DNA from: an uncultured Eggerthellaceae bacterium | Lineage (GTDB): Bacteria > Actinomycetota > Coriobacteriia > Coriobacteriales > Eggerthellaceae | Reading direction: 5' to 3' | DNA length: 64,000 nt | Assembly: GCA_934648845.1 (NCBI GenBank) | Contig: CAKUFS010000010.1 | Span: forward strand, 14,014-78,013 | Shown here: positions 1 to 8,738 of the stretch, piece by piece | Position numbering within the stretch: the stretch's first letter is position 1 | How the letters are laid out: every line of letters starts with the position of its first letter | The notes under the pieces: model-generated | The model's input: only the letters and a program-made list of their open reading frames with translations | The model's database searches: none | What the model was told of the DNA's origin: nothing | Position numbers and translations under genes: made by a program

Positions 1-1061
1 TTGTAGTTGTAGAATGTCTCGTAGTAACTCGTTACCGCGGTCTTCATATCGGTCGAGAATGCCTGCGGATAGCACAAGCGCGGGAACCACTGCAGGCCCA
101 TGATCTGGTTCACCGTGGGCGGGTTGTTCAGCCAAATGTAGGGGTCGCTGGGAACCTGATAGTAATTGTTGTTCGCAATGGCGGAAATCTGAGCCCACGT
201 CTCATCAGCGGCAACGGTGTCATAAATGCTCGTGGGGCCGAAGATGATCATGTCGGGATTCCACACGGAAATCTGCTCAAGGCTGATCTCGTTACCCAAG
301 CCCGAGCCCGAAGCTTTCTCGACTTCAACCACATTCGTGGCGCACATATCCAAAATCGTGCCCTGATACGAACCCTTCGCAATGGCGGCAAGGCCGGACT
401 CGCCCACCAGATAAGCCACGCGCACGCGCTGATCTTCGGGGATGGTACTCATGGCCTGCTCAACCTCTTGGTACGCGTTTGCACAGTAATCGCCCAGCTG
501 CTTGCCGCGCTCCGGCATGTTCAGCAGATCGCCCAGCATGGCATACGCCTCATCATACGTGGCAAGCGTAGCCTCGATATGCACGCACGGAATGTTCAGC
601 TGCTGCTGCAGGTTGTCCAAATCTTCCGCCATGCCCTTCTTGGCCTCGCCCCAGTCAATGAGCAGTTGCGCACCCGTTGCAGCCACGGCTTCCTTATTCA
701 AGTCGCCCTTGTTGCCAAAGATAGCACCCAAAACGGGAAGGTTCTGATACTGCGAGCCAATGTATTTTGCCTGTTCATCGGTAAGTTCTTGCGAAATGCC
801 CACCATCAAGTCGGGTGCAAACGTCAAAAGCACCTGGTTTGCAGTATGCCCCGAAGGAACCACTTTCGTGATGTTAGCGGGAATTTCAACTTGCCTGCCC
901 AGCGAGTCGGTGAAGGTACGCGTTTCCGTGCTTGCCGATGCAGAAGCCGAAGTCGCATCCTTCGAGCTTGCTGCCGAGCTGCTGCAGCCCGCCGCAAGGC
1001 ACCCCGCTCCCAGCGCAAGCGCCACCGCAAGGACGCATGCCAAAACCTTTGTTTTCTTCAT
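1..1061 (-). CDS. ABC transporter substrate-binding lipoprotein (FecCD-type importer), 3' end beyond window
   Basis: Extracellular binding protein that would capture an iron-siderophore, heme or corrinoid ligand and deliver it to the permease/ATPase encoded just upstream on the same strand. The ATG is at 1061 behind an AGGAG-like site. A lipoprotein signal peptide ends in LAAGC (lipobox), followed by a Ser/Ala-rich linker and then the TroA-like fold with the typical opening RTFTDSLGRQVEIP. About 353 residues are visible and no stop codon is reached before base 1, so the C-terminus is missing. The 235-bp gap to the ATPase gene is unusually long for this operon. The ligand cannot be read from sequence. 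Confidence 0.9.
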   Translation of the reverse strand, partial: MKKTKVLACVLAVALALGAGCLAAGCSSSAASSKDATSASASASTETRTFTDSLGRQVEIPANITKVVPSGHTANQVLLTFAPDLMVGISQELTDEQAKYIGSQYQNLPVLGAIFGNKGDLNKEAVAATGAQLLIDWGEAKKGMAEDLDNLQQQLNIPCVHIEATLATYDEAYAMLGDLLNMPERGKQLGDYCANAYQEVEQAMSTIPEDQRVRVAYLVGESGLAAIAKGSYQGTILDMCATNVVEVEKASGSGLGNEISLEQISVWNPDMIIFGPTSIYDTVAADETWAQISAIANNNYYQVPSDPYIWLNNPPTVNQIMGLQWFPRLCYPQAFSTDMKTAVTSYYETFYNY

Positions 1062-1295
1062 TCCTTTCTCCTTTCGTACAACAGAGCACCTTGGCTCATA
1101 TACCCCATACCGCCGTTCAGACGCTATGCCAGCCATCAACGGCCGCTTCCGCACGGCAAGCGCCCGAACAACACCTGGTGTGCCATCGACGCATCACGCG
1201 CCGCTTGCAGTACCCTACCTAACACCGGCGCGCCGTGATTCGCAACTTCCAGCCTCAACCCGCGTGGCCACGCTACCCGCGCAGCCCGCAAGGCC

Positions 1296-2078
1296 CTAGC
1301 CGCCAATCTCGCTTACCGGCACGCACACACGCACGCGATCGTCGTACAGCGAGTTGACCTCAACATCCACGCCGTAAATGTCGCTCACCAGCTCCTTTGT
1401 AATCACGTCTTTCGGGTCGCCGAACGCCTTCAAGTGACCCCGCTCAAGCACTAACGTCTTATCGGCATACAAAAACGCCTGGTCAGGCTGATGCGTTGAC
1501 TGCACAATGCTCATGCCTTCGCGCGCAAGCTGCCGCACGCACGAAAGAACGCGCACCGTGTTGCCGTAATCCAGCGCGCTGGTCGGCTCATCCATGATGA
1601 TGGTATGGGCGTCCTGCGCAATGGCGCGCGCGATAAGCACAAGCTGCTGTTCGCCACCGGAGATCTGCGTGTACGTGCGCCCCGCCAAGTGGCCAATGCC
1701 CACACGCTCCAGCGCCGCATACGCGCGCTCCACATGCTTCTTGCGCGGAGAACCGACAATTCCCAGGTCGTGGCCCGTGCTCATGATGACCACGTCAAGC
1801 ACGCTGTAGTCATACACCGGCGCGTGAGACTGCGGAATGTAGGCAATTTCCTGTGCGCGCTGACGGATGTTCAGCTTGCTCAGGTCCTTCCCATTCACTA
1901 AAATGCGGCCCGTATATCCGCTGTTCAGCCCCAGAATGCACTTGAAAAGCGTGGATTTTCCCACGCCGTTGGGACCCAGCACGTTCACAAGCGTGGCATC
2001 GGGAATCTCCAGATTCAGGTCAAACAGCACCGGATGGTTGCCGTACGAAAAGTTCAGTCGTTCAATCGTAATGCTCAT
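1296..2078 (-). CDS. ABC transporter ATP-binding protein, FecE/BtuD type
   Basis: Cytoplasmic ATPase (260 aa) of an iron/siderophore/B12-type importer. Walker A is GPNGVGKST near residue 36, the ABC signature is ISGGEQQ and Walker B leads into MDEPTSALD. The start ATG at 2078 directly abuts the permease stop codon (2079-2081), so the two are co-translated. Substrate class is inferred from family and from the neighbouring FecCD permease and binding protein. Confidence 0.95.
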   Translation of the reverse strand: MSITIERLNFSYGNHPVLFDLNLEIPDATLVNVLGPNGVGKSTLFKCILGLNSGYTGRILVNGKDLSKLNIRQRAQEIAYIPQSHAPVYDYSVLDVVIMSTGHDLGIVGSPRKKHVERAYAALERVGIGHLAGRTYTQISGGEQQLVLIARAIAQDAHTIIMDEPTSALDYGNTVRVLSCVRQLAREGMSIVQSTHQPDQAFLYADKTLVLERGHLKAFGDPKDVITKELVSDIYGVDVEVNSLYDDRVRVCVPVSEIGG

Positions 2079-3374
2079 TTAGATCTTCTTCTTTCGCGTG
2101 ATCAGGTACAAGAAGAAGGGGGCGCCAATGAACGCCGTCAGGATGCCAATGGGGATTTCCGCCGTGGTCAACAGGCGCGAAACGTCATCGACGATAAGCA
2201 GGAAACCCGCGCCCATAAGCATGCTCGTTGGCATAAGCTTGCGATAATCGCAGCCCACCACCATACGGCACAAATGCGGAATGACCAGACCAACCCAGCC
2301 AATCATACCTGTCACGGCAACGCTTGCAGCAGTGACCAGCGTGGCGGCAAGCGTGACCACCAAACGGATACGGCGCGCGTTCACGCCCATGGTGGCCGCT
2401 TCGTCGTCACCCATGGTCAAGATGTTGATACGCCAGCGCATGACAAAAAGCACCACCAAGCCCACCGCCATGAACGGCAGCGCCATAAGAACATCCTTCA
2501 TCTGGATGCTGGTCAGGCTTCCCATGAGCCAATACGTAATGGCAGGAAGCTGATCGGCAGGGTCGGCAACCAGCTTGGCAAACGACACACCCGCCGAGAA
2601 CAGCGAGCTTACCATAACGCCCGCCAGCACCGTCACCAGAATGCGGTTGCCCTTCGCGCGATTGCTTATCATCAAAACAAGCAGCACCGTAAACATAGAG
2701 AAGGCAAAGGCGAAAGCCGAAATGCCGAAACTCCCCATGCCTGCAAGAATGGCAATGGCGGCACCAAGCGCGGCACCTTGCGACGCACCCAGAATGTCGG
2801 GCGATGCAAGCGGATTTTGGAAGACGCCCTGAAATGCAGCGCCCGCCGCAGCAAGGCAGCAACCCACAAGCAGTGCCATGATGATACGCGGCATGCGCAC
2901 GTTGAAGAAAAGCGCTTCAGCTTGCGCGGTCCAAGTGGGCTCGACGGCATTCGCATTCGTAAAAAACTGCGTAACACGATTTGCCATCATGGAAAATGCC
3001 TGGTCAACCTCGATAGGAAAACGACCAAGCATAAGCGAACAGATGAAAGCCACCAGGATGAATACCACCAAGAGAACAGTCACGAGACGCATACGTGCGT
3101 TACCGGCACGCACGACTTTTTCTGCAGGCGAAAGGTATTCCGCCGCATGCGCAATCTCGCTTTCGGTGGGTATATCAGACTCAGATGCGCTGACCGCCGA
3201 CCGCGCCGCACCTAAGCTTTCGCCCCCCCCTGCCCGCACTTCGGTCGTGCAGAGTGATTGGGCAGCTGGCGCCGGTTGAGTGATGCATTCTACCGGTACG
3301 GAGCATTTCACCTGACTGGCATATTCTTCCAACTCAGAACATCTACCCTGTTCAGAGCCGCTTTTTTGAACCAT
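2079..3374 (-). CDS. FecCD-family ABC permease with long N-terminal extension
   Basis: Membrane permease that forms the channel of the iron/heme/corrinoid importer. I place the start at ATG 3374, giving 431 aa, because GGGAGAA lies about 10 nt upstream. A longer frame to 3458 would begin inside the predicted -35 box. The first roughly 80 residues are hydrophilic and lack a recognisable domain. After that come about ten hydrophobic segments with the FecCD signature (RMPR, then a long Gly/Ala-rich helix and GWVGLVIPHLCR). It is first in an operon with the ATPase and the binding protein. Confidence 0.9.
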   Translation of the reverse strand: MVQKSGSEQGRCSELEEYASQVKCSVPVECITQPAPAAQSLCTTEVRAGGGESLGAARSAVSASESDIPTESEIAHAAEYLSPAEKVVRAGNARMRLVTVLLVVFILVAFICSLMLGRFPIEVDQAFSMMANRVTQFFTNANAVEPTWTAQAEALFFNVRMPRIIMALLVGCCLAAAGAAFQGVFQNPLASPDILGASQGAALGAAIAILAGMGSFGISAFAFAFSMFTVLLVLMISNRAKGNRILVTVLAGVMVSSLFSAGVSFAKLVADPADQLPAITYWLMGSLTSIQMKDVLMALPFMAVGLVVLFVMRWRINILTMGDDEAATMGVNARRIRLVVTLAATLVTAASVAVTGMIGWVGLVIPHLCRMVVGCDYRKLMPTSMLMGAGFLLIVDDVSRLLTTAEIPIGILTAFIGAPFFLYLITRKKKI

Positions 3375-3429
3375 TTTCGGAAACTTCTCCCTCAAGGAAA
3401 TCTCCTGTCTCTTTTCCTTTGGTTCGATT

Positions 3430-3458
3430 ATTCTATAGCGTGAATATTTTATTGTCAA
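3430..3458 (-). promoter_or_regulatory. Sigma70-type promoter of the FecCD operon
   Basis: Read on the minus strand, TTGACA (3458-3453) and TAGAAT (3435-3430) are separated by exactly 17 bp. Transcription would start near 3423, about 50 nt before the ATG at 3374. This also argues against the longer TTG-initiated frame. Confidence 0.75.
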
Positions 3459-3483
3459 TATGATATTAATCTGACATATTCAT
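3441..3483. promoter_or_regulatory. AT-rich inverted repeat over the FecCD promoter, candidate operator
   Basis: TGAATA...GTCA on the left is mirrored by TGAC(A)TATTCA on the right, overlapping the -35 region. The position and AT-rich dyad fit a metal-responsive repressor site (Fur/DtxR-like), but I cannot match a consensus with certainty. Confidence 0.4.
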
Positions 3484-3620
3484 AATTGAGTATAATTCAA
3501 TGCATCAACGTTGCTCCCAACCGACCCCTTCCCCCGCGTTTCACCACTCCACTTTTGCGCCTTGTTTTCCCTGCCCCCGTCCCCTTGGTCCCGTCCCTGC
3601 ACATCGGATCCCCCACCCCA

Positions 3621-3742
3621 TGATAAAAATGGGGTACTTTTCTGTGGGTTTGCTACAGCTTATTTTTTCACGACCTGGGGAAACGTTGAAGGATCAGAAA
3701 AACAAAGGCAAAAATCCACAGAAAAGTGGGTCGTTTTTATCA
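3621..3742. repeat. 122-bp inverted-repeat element, copy 1
   Basis: The ends are imperfect inverted repeats of about 31 bp, beginning TGATAAAAATGGGG and ending GGGTCGTTTTTATCA, around a centre containing CACGACCTGGGGAAA. Two further copies of identical length and orientation lie at 5224-5345 and 26232-26353. It has no coding capacity. Together with its mostly unannotated surroundings it fills most of the gap between the FecCD operon and the next gene. Confidence 0.85.
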
Positions 3743-3863
3743 TGAGACACGCAACCTTGCAGCATTGCGCGTAAAACCGCCAAGGAGCGTGGGCTGTATT
3801 TTTTTGCCCGGCAGGGGTGTTGATCAACACTTAAACACGTTAAAAGCTGCTACCATCGCATAC

Positions 3864-4826
3864 ATGGATAACGTTTACTTGGGATACGACACCGCATGGT
3901 GGTATTGGAGCAACGCGAAAAACGCGCCGAAAACGCTGGCGACAGCAGGAAGGAGCGATCGCTTGACAGATTGCGCCGTGAACCAGCGTGCTGTGCTTGA
4001 TGCAGTGGGCGGTAGCGCTGTTCTTGCTAACCGGCACCTTTCTGTTCTTGTGGATAAGAAATCGATTACCAGCACAAAAAGAGTTGCTTTTCATCATAGT
4101 CCAACGCTGTTTCCCGATGGCTCATTTATCCAGCTTGCTCCCAGCATCTGCATCGCTTCACCCGAATTGAGCTTTCTGCAGTGCGCGGCAAATAAATCCC
4201 TGGTGAACACCATGGAATACGGATTTCAACTTTGCGGCACCTTTGTCCCCGATGCCGCATCGAAGCACGGCGTGGCATCGCGGCCTTCCCTTACCAGCGC
4301 GGATAAACTGTCAGCGTTTCTTGATGAATGCAATGGGATGCGTGGCGTTTCGACTGCTCGCAAAGCGCTTATTTATGTGCTCAACGGAAGCGCTTCGCCG
4401 CGTGAAACCGCCGTATCGCTTCTGCTGACCCTTCCGTTGCGTATGGGAGGTTACGCCCTGCCATCGTTTGCCATCAATCATGAGCTGGCCGTCCCAAAAG
4501 AGCTGCAGGGGCTCACTCGTCGCAGGTCGCTGCGTGCTGATTTTTTCTGGAAAAACGCCTGCGTAGCGGCGGAGTACGATAGCGACATTGCACATCTGGG
4601 ATCAGAGGAGCTTTGCAACGATGCAACGAAACGCATTGCCCTTCATCGGATGGGGTACACAACATTTGCTTTTACGCGTGTGCAAGTTGACAGCCTGATC
4701 CTTATGGACGAAAGCGTGGCGGCTCTTCGCCGCGAACTCGGAATCCGCATGCCTCAGCGCCTTCCCGTCGATTATCGAGCAAAACAAGCTGAACTGCGAA
4801 AACAACTAGGACTACCATTCTTCTAG
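3864..4826 (+). CDS. DUF559-like (Vsr/PD-(D/E)XK-fold) hypothetical protein, paralog 1
   Basis: Unknown function, 320 aa from ATG 3864. No strong ribosome site was seen, and an upstream non-ATG start is possible. It is a diverged paralog of the protein at 15806-16879. Shared blocks include LNGSASPRE, LPLRMGGYALP and, in the C-terminal third, an AEYDSDIAH stretch aligned with VEYDGLQHG of the paralog. That Glu-Tyr-Asp region is the expected nuclease-fold strand of DUF559/Vsr-like domains. The N-terminal half resembles the AbiEi-type regulatory half found in similar two-part proteins, an assignment I hold loosely. It lies between two direct copies of the 122-bp element. Confidence 0.7.
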   Translation: MDNVYLGYDTAWWYWSNAKNAPKTLATAGRSDRLTDCAVNQRAVLDAVGGSAVLANRHLSVLVDKKSITSTKRVAFHHSPTLFPDGSFIQLAPSICIASPELSFLQCAANKSLVNTMEYGFQLCGTFVPDAASKHGVASRPSLTSADKLSAFLDECNGMRGVSTARKALIYVLNGSASPRETAVSLLLTLPLRMGGYALPSFAINHELAVPKELQGLTRRRSLRADFFWKNACVAAEYDSDIAHLGSEELCNDATKRIALHRMGYTTFAFTRVQVDSLILMDESVAALRRELGIRMPQRLPVDYRAKQAELRKQLGLPFF

Positions 4827-4829
4827 CGA

Positions 4830-4950
4830 CCATTCCGCCTGCTTGGTCGAGCCAGAGCGCGTCAACAGAGATATCACGGCAAATTACCATGAGCGTTGGT
4901 GCGCACCCTTCAGATAATCGAAAACACCGTCGCAGCGACTGCACGTCATC
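4830..4950 (-). pseudogene. Barstar gene fragment
   Basis: The minus strand encodes a stretch aligning with the middle of the intact barstar downstream. SLRRCFRLSEGCAPTLMVIC and RDISVDALWLDQ match the ALSDCLEDI..PTCLVVY and RDNSVEEPWFDK regions. It has no start, no N-terminal part and no matching C-terminus. It appears to be a decayed second immunity gene with no RNase partner left beside it. Confidence 0.7.
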
Positions 4951-5223
4951 GATGCTCGTTGAACGACCCATGCCCCATCCCCCACGATGAACGTTCGACG
5001 GAGCATGCGCCCCATGCCTTCTCCGTCATCCGCATTTCCCCAGTTCGAGCTTCATTCTTCCTTCAAACCGTTCGCGCACAATCAGACTCCTTGACTTTCC
5101 ACCTTCGTGCCCGAACCCTCCCTGCCACCTTTCCGTGGGCCTGTTCTGACATTCTTCGCCTTGACCTTCCGTCTTCACGTCCCGCGCCTTCTCCGCCACC
5201 AGGTGTCTTCGCGCCGCGCGTCG

Positions 5224-5345
5224 TGATAAAAATGGGGTACTTTTCTGTGGGTTTACCACAGCTTACTTTTTCACGACCTGGGGAAACACTGAAAAATCAG
5301 GAAAGCGAAGGCAAAAATCCACAGAAAAGTGGGTCGTTTTTATCA
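5224..5345. repeat. 122-bp inverted-repeat element, copy 2
   Basis: Same length, orientation and terminal inverted repeats as the copy at 3621-3742, with most differences in the central part. The two copies bracket the DUF559-like gene and the barstar fragment as 1.6-kb-spaced direct repeats. Confidence 0.85.
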
Positions 5346-5380
5346 TGGGGGAAATCGGACAGAGGACGAAAGGGGGCAAT

Positions 5381-5540
5381 GCGAAGGAACGGACGGAAAG
5401 GTACCGTTGGATTGTCATCAAGAAAAGTAGGCGAAGGAACAGAGGGTAGGCATCGTTTTTATCACGAGAGAAGAAATCGGAAGGAAGCAGGCGAAGGGAC
5501 AGAAGGACTGACACCGTTTTTGTCATTAGGAATAGAAAAG
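5381..5540. repeat. Degenerate tandem repeat next to the 122-bp element
   Basis: Three loose units begin GCGAAGGRAC at 5381, 5431 and 5491. The last two continue to a CRYCGTTTTTRTCA motif resembling the right end of the 122-bp element. Probably decayed copies of its end; no gene is seen here. Confidence 0.45.
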
Positions 5541-5601
5541 AACGAAAAGAAGAAGTTGGTCTGATATTCTCAGGCAACAATCGGGTCGATAGAGGATCGG
5601 C

Positions 5602-5880
5602 TCAAGTCCAGGATTGCGCTTGCTTCAGCTGCACGTCAAGAGCATCGTTTTCCAAGGCAGCGCGACCCATCACCGCACATGCCTTATCAAACCAAGGCTC
5701 TTCAACAGAGTTGTCACGGTAAACAACAAGACACGTTGGACGACAGATATCCTCCAGGCAATCGGAAAGCGCCGCAAGGTTTTCCCCGTAATAGGCGGGA
5801 AAACCCAGCTCATGGCGAAGATACGCATGTAGCTGCTCAGCCGATTGGAAATCACGCTCGCGTATTGTCACCGTTTTCAT
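5602..5880 (-). CDS. Barstar-family RNase inhibitor (immunity protein)
   Basis: Small cytoplasmic inhibitor of 92 aa that would bind and block the barnase-like RNase encoded immediately upstream on the same strand. The ATG at 5880 has a purine-rich GGGAAGGG site. The sequence shows the barstar pattern: an N-terminal strand, a helix (FQSAEQLHAYLRHELGFPA), YYGENLAALSDCL (equivalent of the barnase-binding helix and loop), then a central strand and C-terminal helix. Barnase and barstar genes are separated by about 180 bp. Confidence 0.9.
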   Translation of the reverse strand: MKTVTIRERDFQSAEQLHAYLRHELGFPAYYGENLAALSDCLEDICRPTCLVVYRDNSVEEPWFDKACAVMGRAALENDALDVQLKQAQSWT

Positions 5881-6061
5881 GGCCGAACCCTTCCCTTTCC
5901 TCTTCCCACAAACACATAATGGCTCACACCACGATATTGCATGCTTCCAGCACTTAATGCAAGGGGACAAACCTCCCCTTCCCTGCGCACACCACCCCAT
6001 GAAAGCACAGAAGCACATCGGAGGCAACAAGGTCAGGTGACTAGGCGGGAGCAATGCGAAG

Positions 6062-6589
6062 CTAATAGAGCTGCGTAAACGACTGGTAATGGTCATCCGT
6101 GTAGAAAATCAACCCGTCGCTTGAATAGCAGATGCGCTTTTCCCCGCGATACCCGCCTGCGTAATCGATATCGCACTCTTTCCACGTGCGTCCGCTTTTC
6201 TCGGGCAGCAAACCGTCGTCGTTGTAAAACGTGCCGCCACCAATCGATTTGCCAGGACAAACGTCCCACAAGTTGCCTTTTTCGGCATCCCAACCGGCCT
6301 TTTTAGCTTTCGTCTTGGAAACGTAATTGACAGGCAGCTTTTGGTAAAGATGCAGATAGAGCGCCACATGGTCTTTGTCGGTGTAGGTGCCGTCTTCAAA
6401 AACGGAAACATCGCCCGACGAGCCGCCGACATCGGCCCCCGCTGCGGCCGCACCGCCGGTCGCACCCGCACCGCCGCCCGACGCCGCACCCGCACCACCC
6501 CAAAGAGCGCACCCGGGCAGCAGCACCAGACAAAACGCCAGTAAAAATGCCACAAGGGAAGACAGAAGCGTCTTCCCTTGCTGAAACAT
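6062..6589 (-). CDS. Secreted barnase-like ribonuclease lipoprotein
   Basis: Predicted guanyl-preferring extracellular endoribonuclease, 175 aa from ATG 6589 (a GTG about 40 nt upstream is an alternative start). A signal peptide ends in the lipobox LLPGC, followed by a 30-residue Gly/Ala linker and then a full barnase domain. KGNLWDVCPGKSIGGG, SGRTWKECDIDY, RGEKRI and DHYQSFT match barnase blocks. The residues equivalent to barnase Lys27, Glu73, Arg83, Arg87 and His102 are all present. The barstar gene follows downstream; the AGCS transporter gene ends just upstream. Confidence 0.9.
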   Translation of the reverse strand: MFQQGKTLLSSLVAFLLAFCLVLLPGCALWGGAGAASGGGAGATGGAAAAGADVGGSSGDVSVFEDGTYTDKDHVALYLHLYQKLPVNYVSKTKAKKAGWDAEKGNLWDVCPGKSIGGGTFYNDDGLLPEKSGRTWKECDIDYAGGYRGEKRICYSSDGLIFYTDDHYQSFTQLY

Positions 6590-6632
6590 CGTTTGCGGAA
6601 ATGCGTTGAACGTATGTCGCGTACGCGCCACG

Positions 6633-8075
6633 TTACTCGCTTTCCGCCGCAGCCGCATCGGCCTGAACCGGCTCCAGCGCCTTCTTCTTGCCATTATGCG
6701 ACTTCGCACAGGTAGCCACCGCACCGGACATCGCAATCAATGCGATAACGTTCGGCAGAACCATGAGCTGGTTGAACATGTCCTGCATCTCCCAAACCAG
6801 ATCGTTGGAAAGCAGCGAACCCAGGAACACGAAGAACACCGCCAGAACAGAGAACACGGGAAGCGCCTTCTTGCCAAACAGGTACACGAAATTAATCTTG
6901 GAGAACAAGTTCCAACCCAAGATGGTGCTGAAAGCGAAGAACAGCAGGCAGATAGCAACGAATGCATTGCCGAAGCCCGAACCGAACATCGTGCCGAACG
7001 CGTATTGAGCCATGTTCGTCTTATTCAGGCCAGCCGCGGCAATAAAGTCGTACGCCTGCGTGTTGATGGCGCCGTCCTGAATGTAAACAGCAGAGATAAC
7101 AACCAAAGCGGTCATGGTAACCACAACGAACGTGTCAACGAAAACGCCAATGAAAGCAACAACGCCCTGCTCGTGCGGATCCTTAACGTTGGCCTGCGCG
7201 TGTGCATGAGGCGTAGAACCCATACCGGCTTCGTTGGAGAACAAGCCGCGCTTAGCACCCTGCGTCATTGCCGCAATAATGCCACCCACAGCACCGCCGA
7301 AATACGCCTCGGGGTTAAATGCGCTCTCGAAAATCAACGCAAATGTTGCAGGAATGGTGTCAAGACGCGTGCACAGAACAATCAAGCCGCCCACCAGGTA
7401 AATAACTGCCATCAGGGGAACCAGCTTCTCCGTAACGGATGCAATACGGGAAACACCGCCCACGAACACGAAGCCCGCAACAAGCGCGATGATAATACCC
7501 ACAATCCAGGGAGCAATGCCGAACGCCGTAGAGCACGTAGAAGCGATAGAGTTCGACTGAACCATGCAGCCCATGAAGCCCAAGGACAAGATAATTGCCA
7601 CGGCGAAGAAGGCCGCCAGGAACTTGCCCAAACCGCCCTTGAACGCGGTGCGGATGTAGTAGACCGGGCCACCATGGACCGCGCCATCTTCGTCAACCTT
7701 CTTGGTCATCTGCGCCAGAACAGCCTCGGCGTAGTTCGTGGCCATGCCCAAGAACGCGATAATCCACATCCAAAGGATAGCACCCGGGCCGCCCGTCAGG
7801 ATTGCACCGCACGCACCAACGATGTTGCCCGTGCCTACCTGAGCGGCAATAGCGGTTGCCAGCGCCTGAAATGAGCTCATGCCGCTTTCTTGCTTGCCGC
7901 CGCGCAGCGAAAAGCCGCTGAACATGCGACGCCAGCCTTCGGCAAAGCAGCGAATCTGCACGAAACGCGTGCGGATGGTAAAGAACAGACCTGTTCCCAC
8001 CAACAAAAAGAGCAAAACATAATTGGATAGATACCCGTTGATAGTTGTGACTACCCCGAGAGCAGCTGCCTCCAT
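6633..8075 (-). CDS. AGCS-family sodium:alanine/glycine symporter
   Basis: Inner-membrane amino acid:Na+ symporter, 480 aa with about ten hydrophobic segments. The family blocks GNIVGACGAILTGGPGAI, KRGLFSNEAGMGS and a Glu-rich N-terminal region are visible. The ATG at 8075 has AAGAAGGG seven bases upstream. A glycine riboswitch lies just 5', so glycine is the likely substrate and the gene should respond to intracellular glycine. Confidence 0.92.
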   Translation of the reverse strand: MEAAALGVVTTINGYLSNYVLLFLLVGTGLFFTIRTRFVQIRCFAEGWRRMFSGFSLRGGKQESGMSSFQALATAIAAQVGTGNIVGACGAILTGGPGAILWMWIIAFLGMATNYAEAVLAQMTKKVDEDGAVHGGPVYYIRTAFKGGLGKFLAAFFAVAIILSLGFMGCMVQSNSIASTCSTAFGIAPWIVGIIIALVAGFVFVGGVSRIASVTEKLVPLMAVIYLVGGLIVLCTRLDTIPATFALIFESAFNPEAYFGGAVGGIIAAMTQGAKRGLFSNEAGMGSTPHAHAQANVKDPHEQGVVAFIGVFVDTFVVVTMTALVVISAVYIQDGAINTQAYDFIAAAGLNKTNMAQYAFGTMFGSGFGNAFVAICLLFFAFSTILGWNLFSKINFVYLFGKKALPVFSVLAVFFVFLGSLLSNDLVWEMQDMFNQLMVLPNVIALIAMSGAVATCAKSHNGKKKALEPVQADAAAAESE

Positions 8076-8164
8076 AATCCCTTCTTTCTTTCTGCAGCGC
8101 TAACTGCGGTTTTAGTCTCTGAAGAGGGATAAAGCAGGCACCACGATGCCGCACAATCAACCCC

Positions 8165-8257
8165 AGCTCTGTCCTTTAGCCTGAGAGATTCGGCGGCCAA
8201 CCTGCGTGGGCGGCTCACCTTGCACCTTCGGCACTCATTCAAGAGTTCTCCAGAGCT
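8165..8257 (-). promoter_or_regulatory. Glycine riboswitch (single recognisable aptamer)
   Basis: On the minus strand the element runs AGCTCTGGAGAACT ... GCCGAAGGTGCAAGG ... AATCTCTCAGGC ... AAAGGACAGAGCT. P1 (AGCTCTG with its complement) closes it. The GCCGAAGG and CTCTCAGG-N-AAAGGACAGAG blocks are diagnostic of the glycine aptamer. Upstream sequence to about 8285 may hold a degenerate ghost aptamer. It sits about 90 nt before the AGCS symporter start. Confidence 0.9.
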
Positions 8258-8577
8258 TCCTCCGCACTCTGTTTCTCCGCCCGTTGCGGAAATCCAAAGC
8301 GTTTCATAGGAAGGTAATGAATAATACGAAGGTGGATTATGAGCATGTAACAATTCCAAAACAAGTGCGAAACAATTTGCTTGGGGGCGTGCGGTAGACT
8401 CCGCGCCGTAAACGGTAAAAGTGCGCTTGTTGTGCGGTGGCGAAGCAGCTGCGACGCTGCCGAGCTCGACAGCCATGCAAGTTGCGGCGCTATCCGGCCA
8501 CCGTTGCGGAGTGGGCAGCGGCACTGCCAGAAACCGTTGCAGAGCAGGCTACCGCATACCAGCCACCGCCGCAAACG
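8258..8577. other. Intergenic stretch, nothing recognised
   Basis: GC-rich sequence between the riboswitch and the purL terminator. Short open frames here have no recognisable domain or ribosome site, and I see no RNA gene. Confidence 0.5.
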
Positions 8578-8616
8578 GCAAAAAAAGCGCCTCCCCCGTA
8601 CGGTAGAAGCGCTTTC
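8578..8616 (-). terminator. Rho-independent terminator of purL
   Basis: On the minus strand a hairpin with AAAGCGC and GGCGCTTT arms is followed by TTTTTTT. It lies about 120 nt past the purL stop codon. Confidence 0.65.
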
Positions 8617-8738
8617 TTGAAGTTGAAACAACACGCGGAACGCGCATGCGGCCTTCCCGTAATTTCTACGCGGCGCCTGCGGCAACCTGCGCTGCAGTCC
8701 ACACGTCAACGCGATGTCTGCGGTCTTCCCGCAATCCT

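Noticed and set aside
2034..3215. Long plus-strand frame of 393 codons
   Set aside because: Antisense to the FecCD permease, His/Arg/Asn-rich composition typical of a shadow frame.
5881..6096. Upstream extension of barstar to 6096
   Set aside because: Adds 72 residues without similarity to barstars; ATG 5880 has a good ribosome site.
6606..7874. 422-codon plus-strand frame
   Set aside because: Antisense to the AGCS symporter; composition shows a codon shadow.
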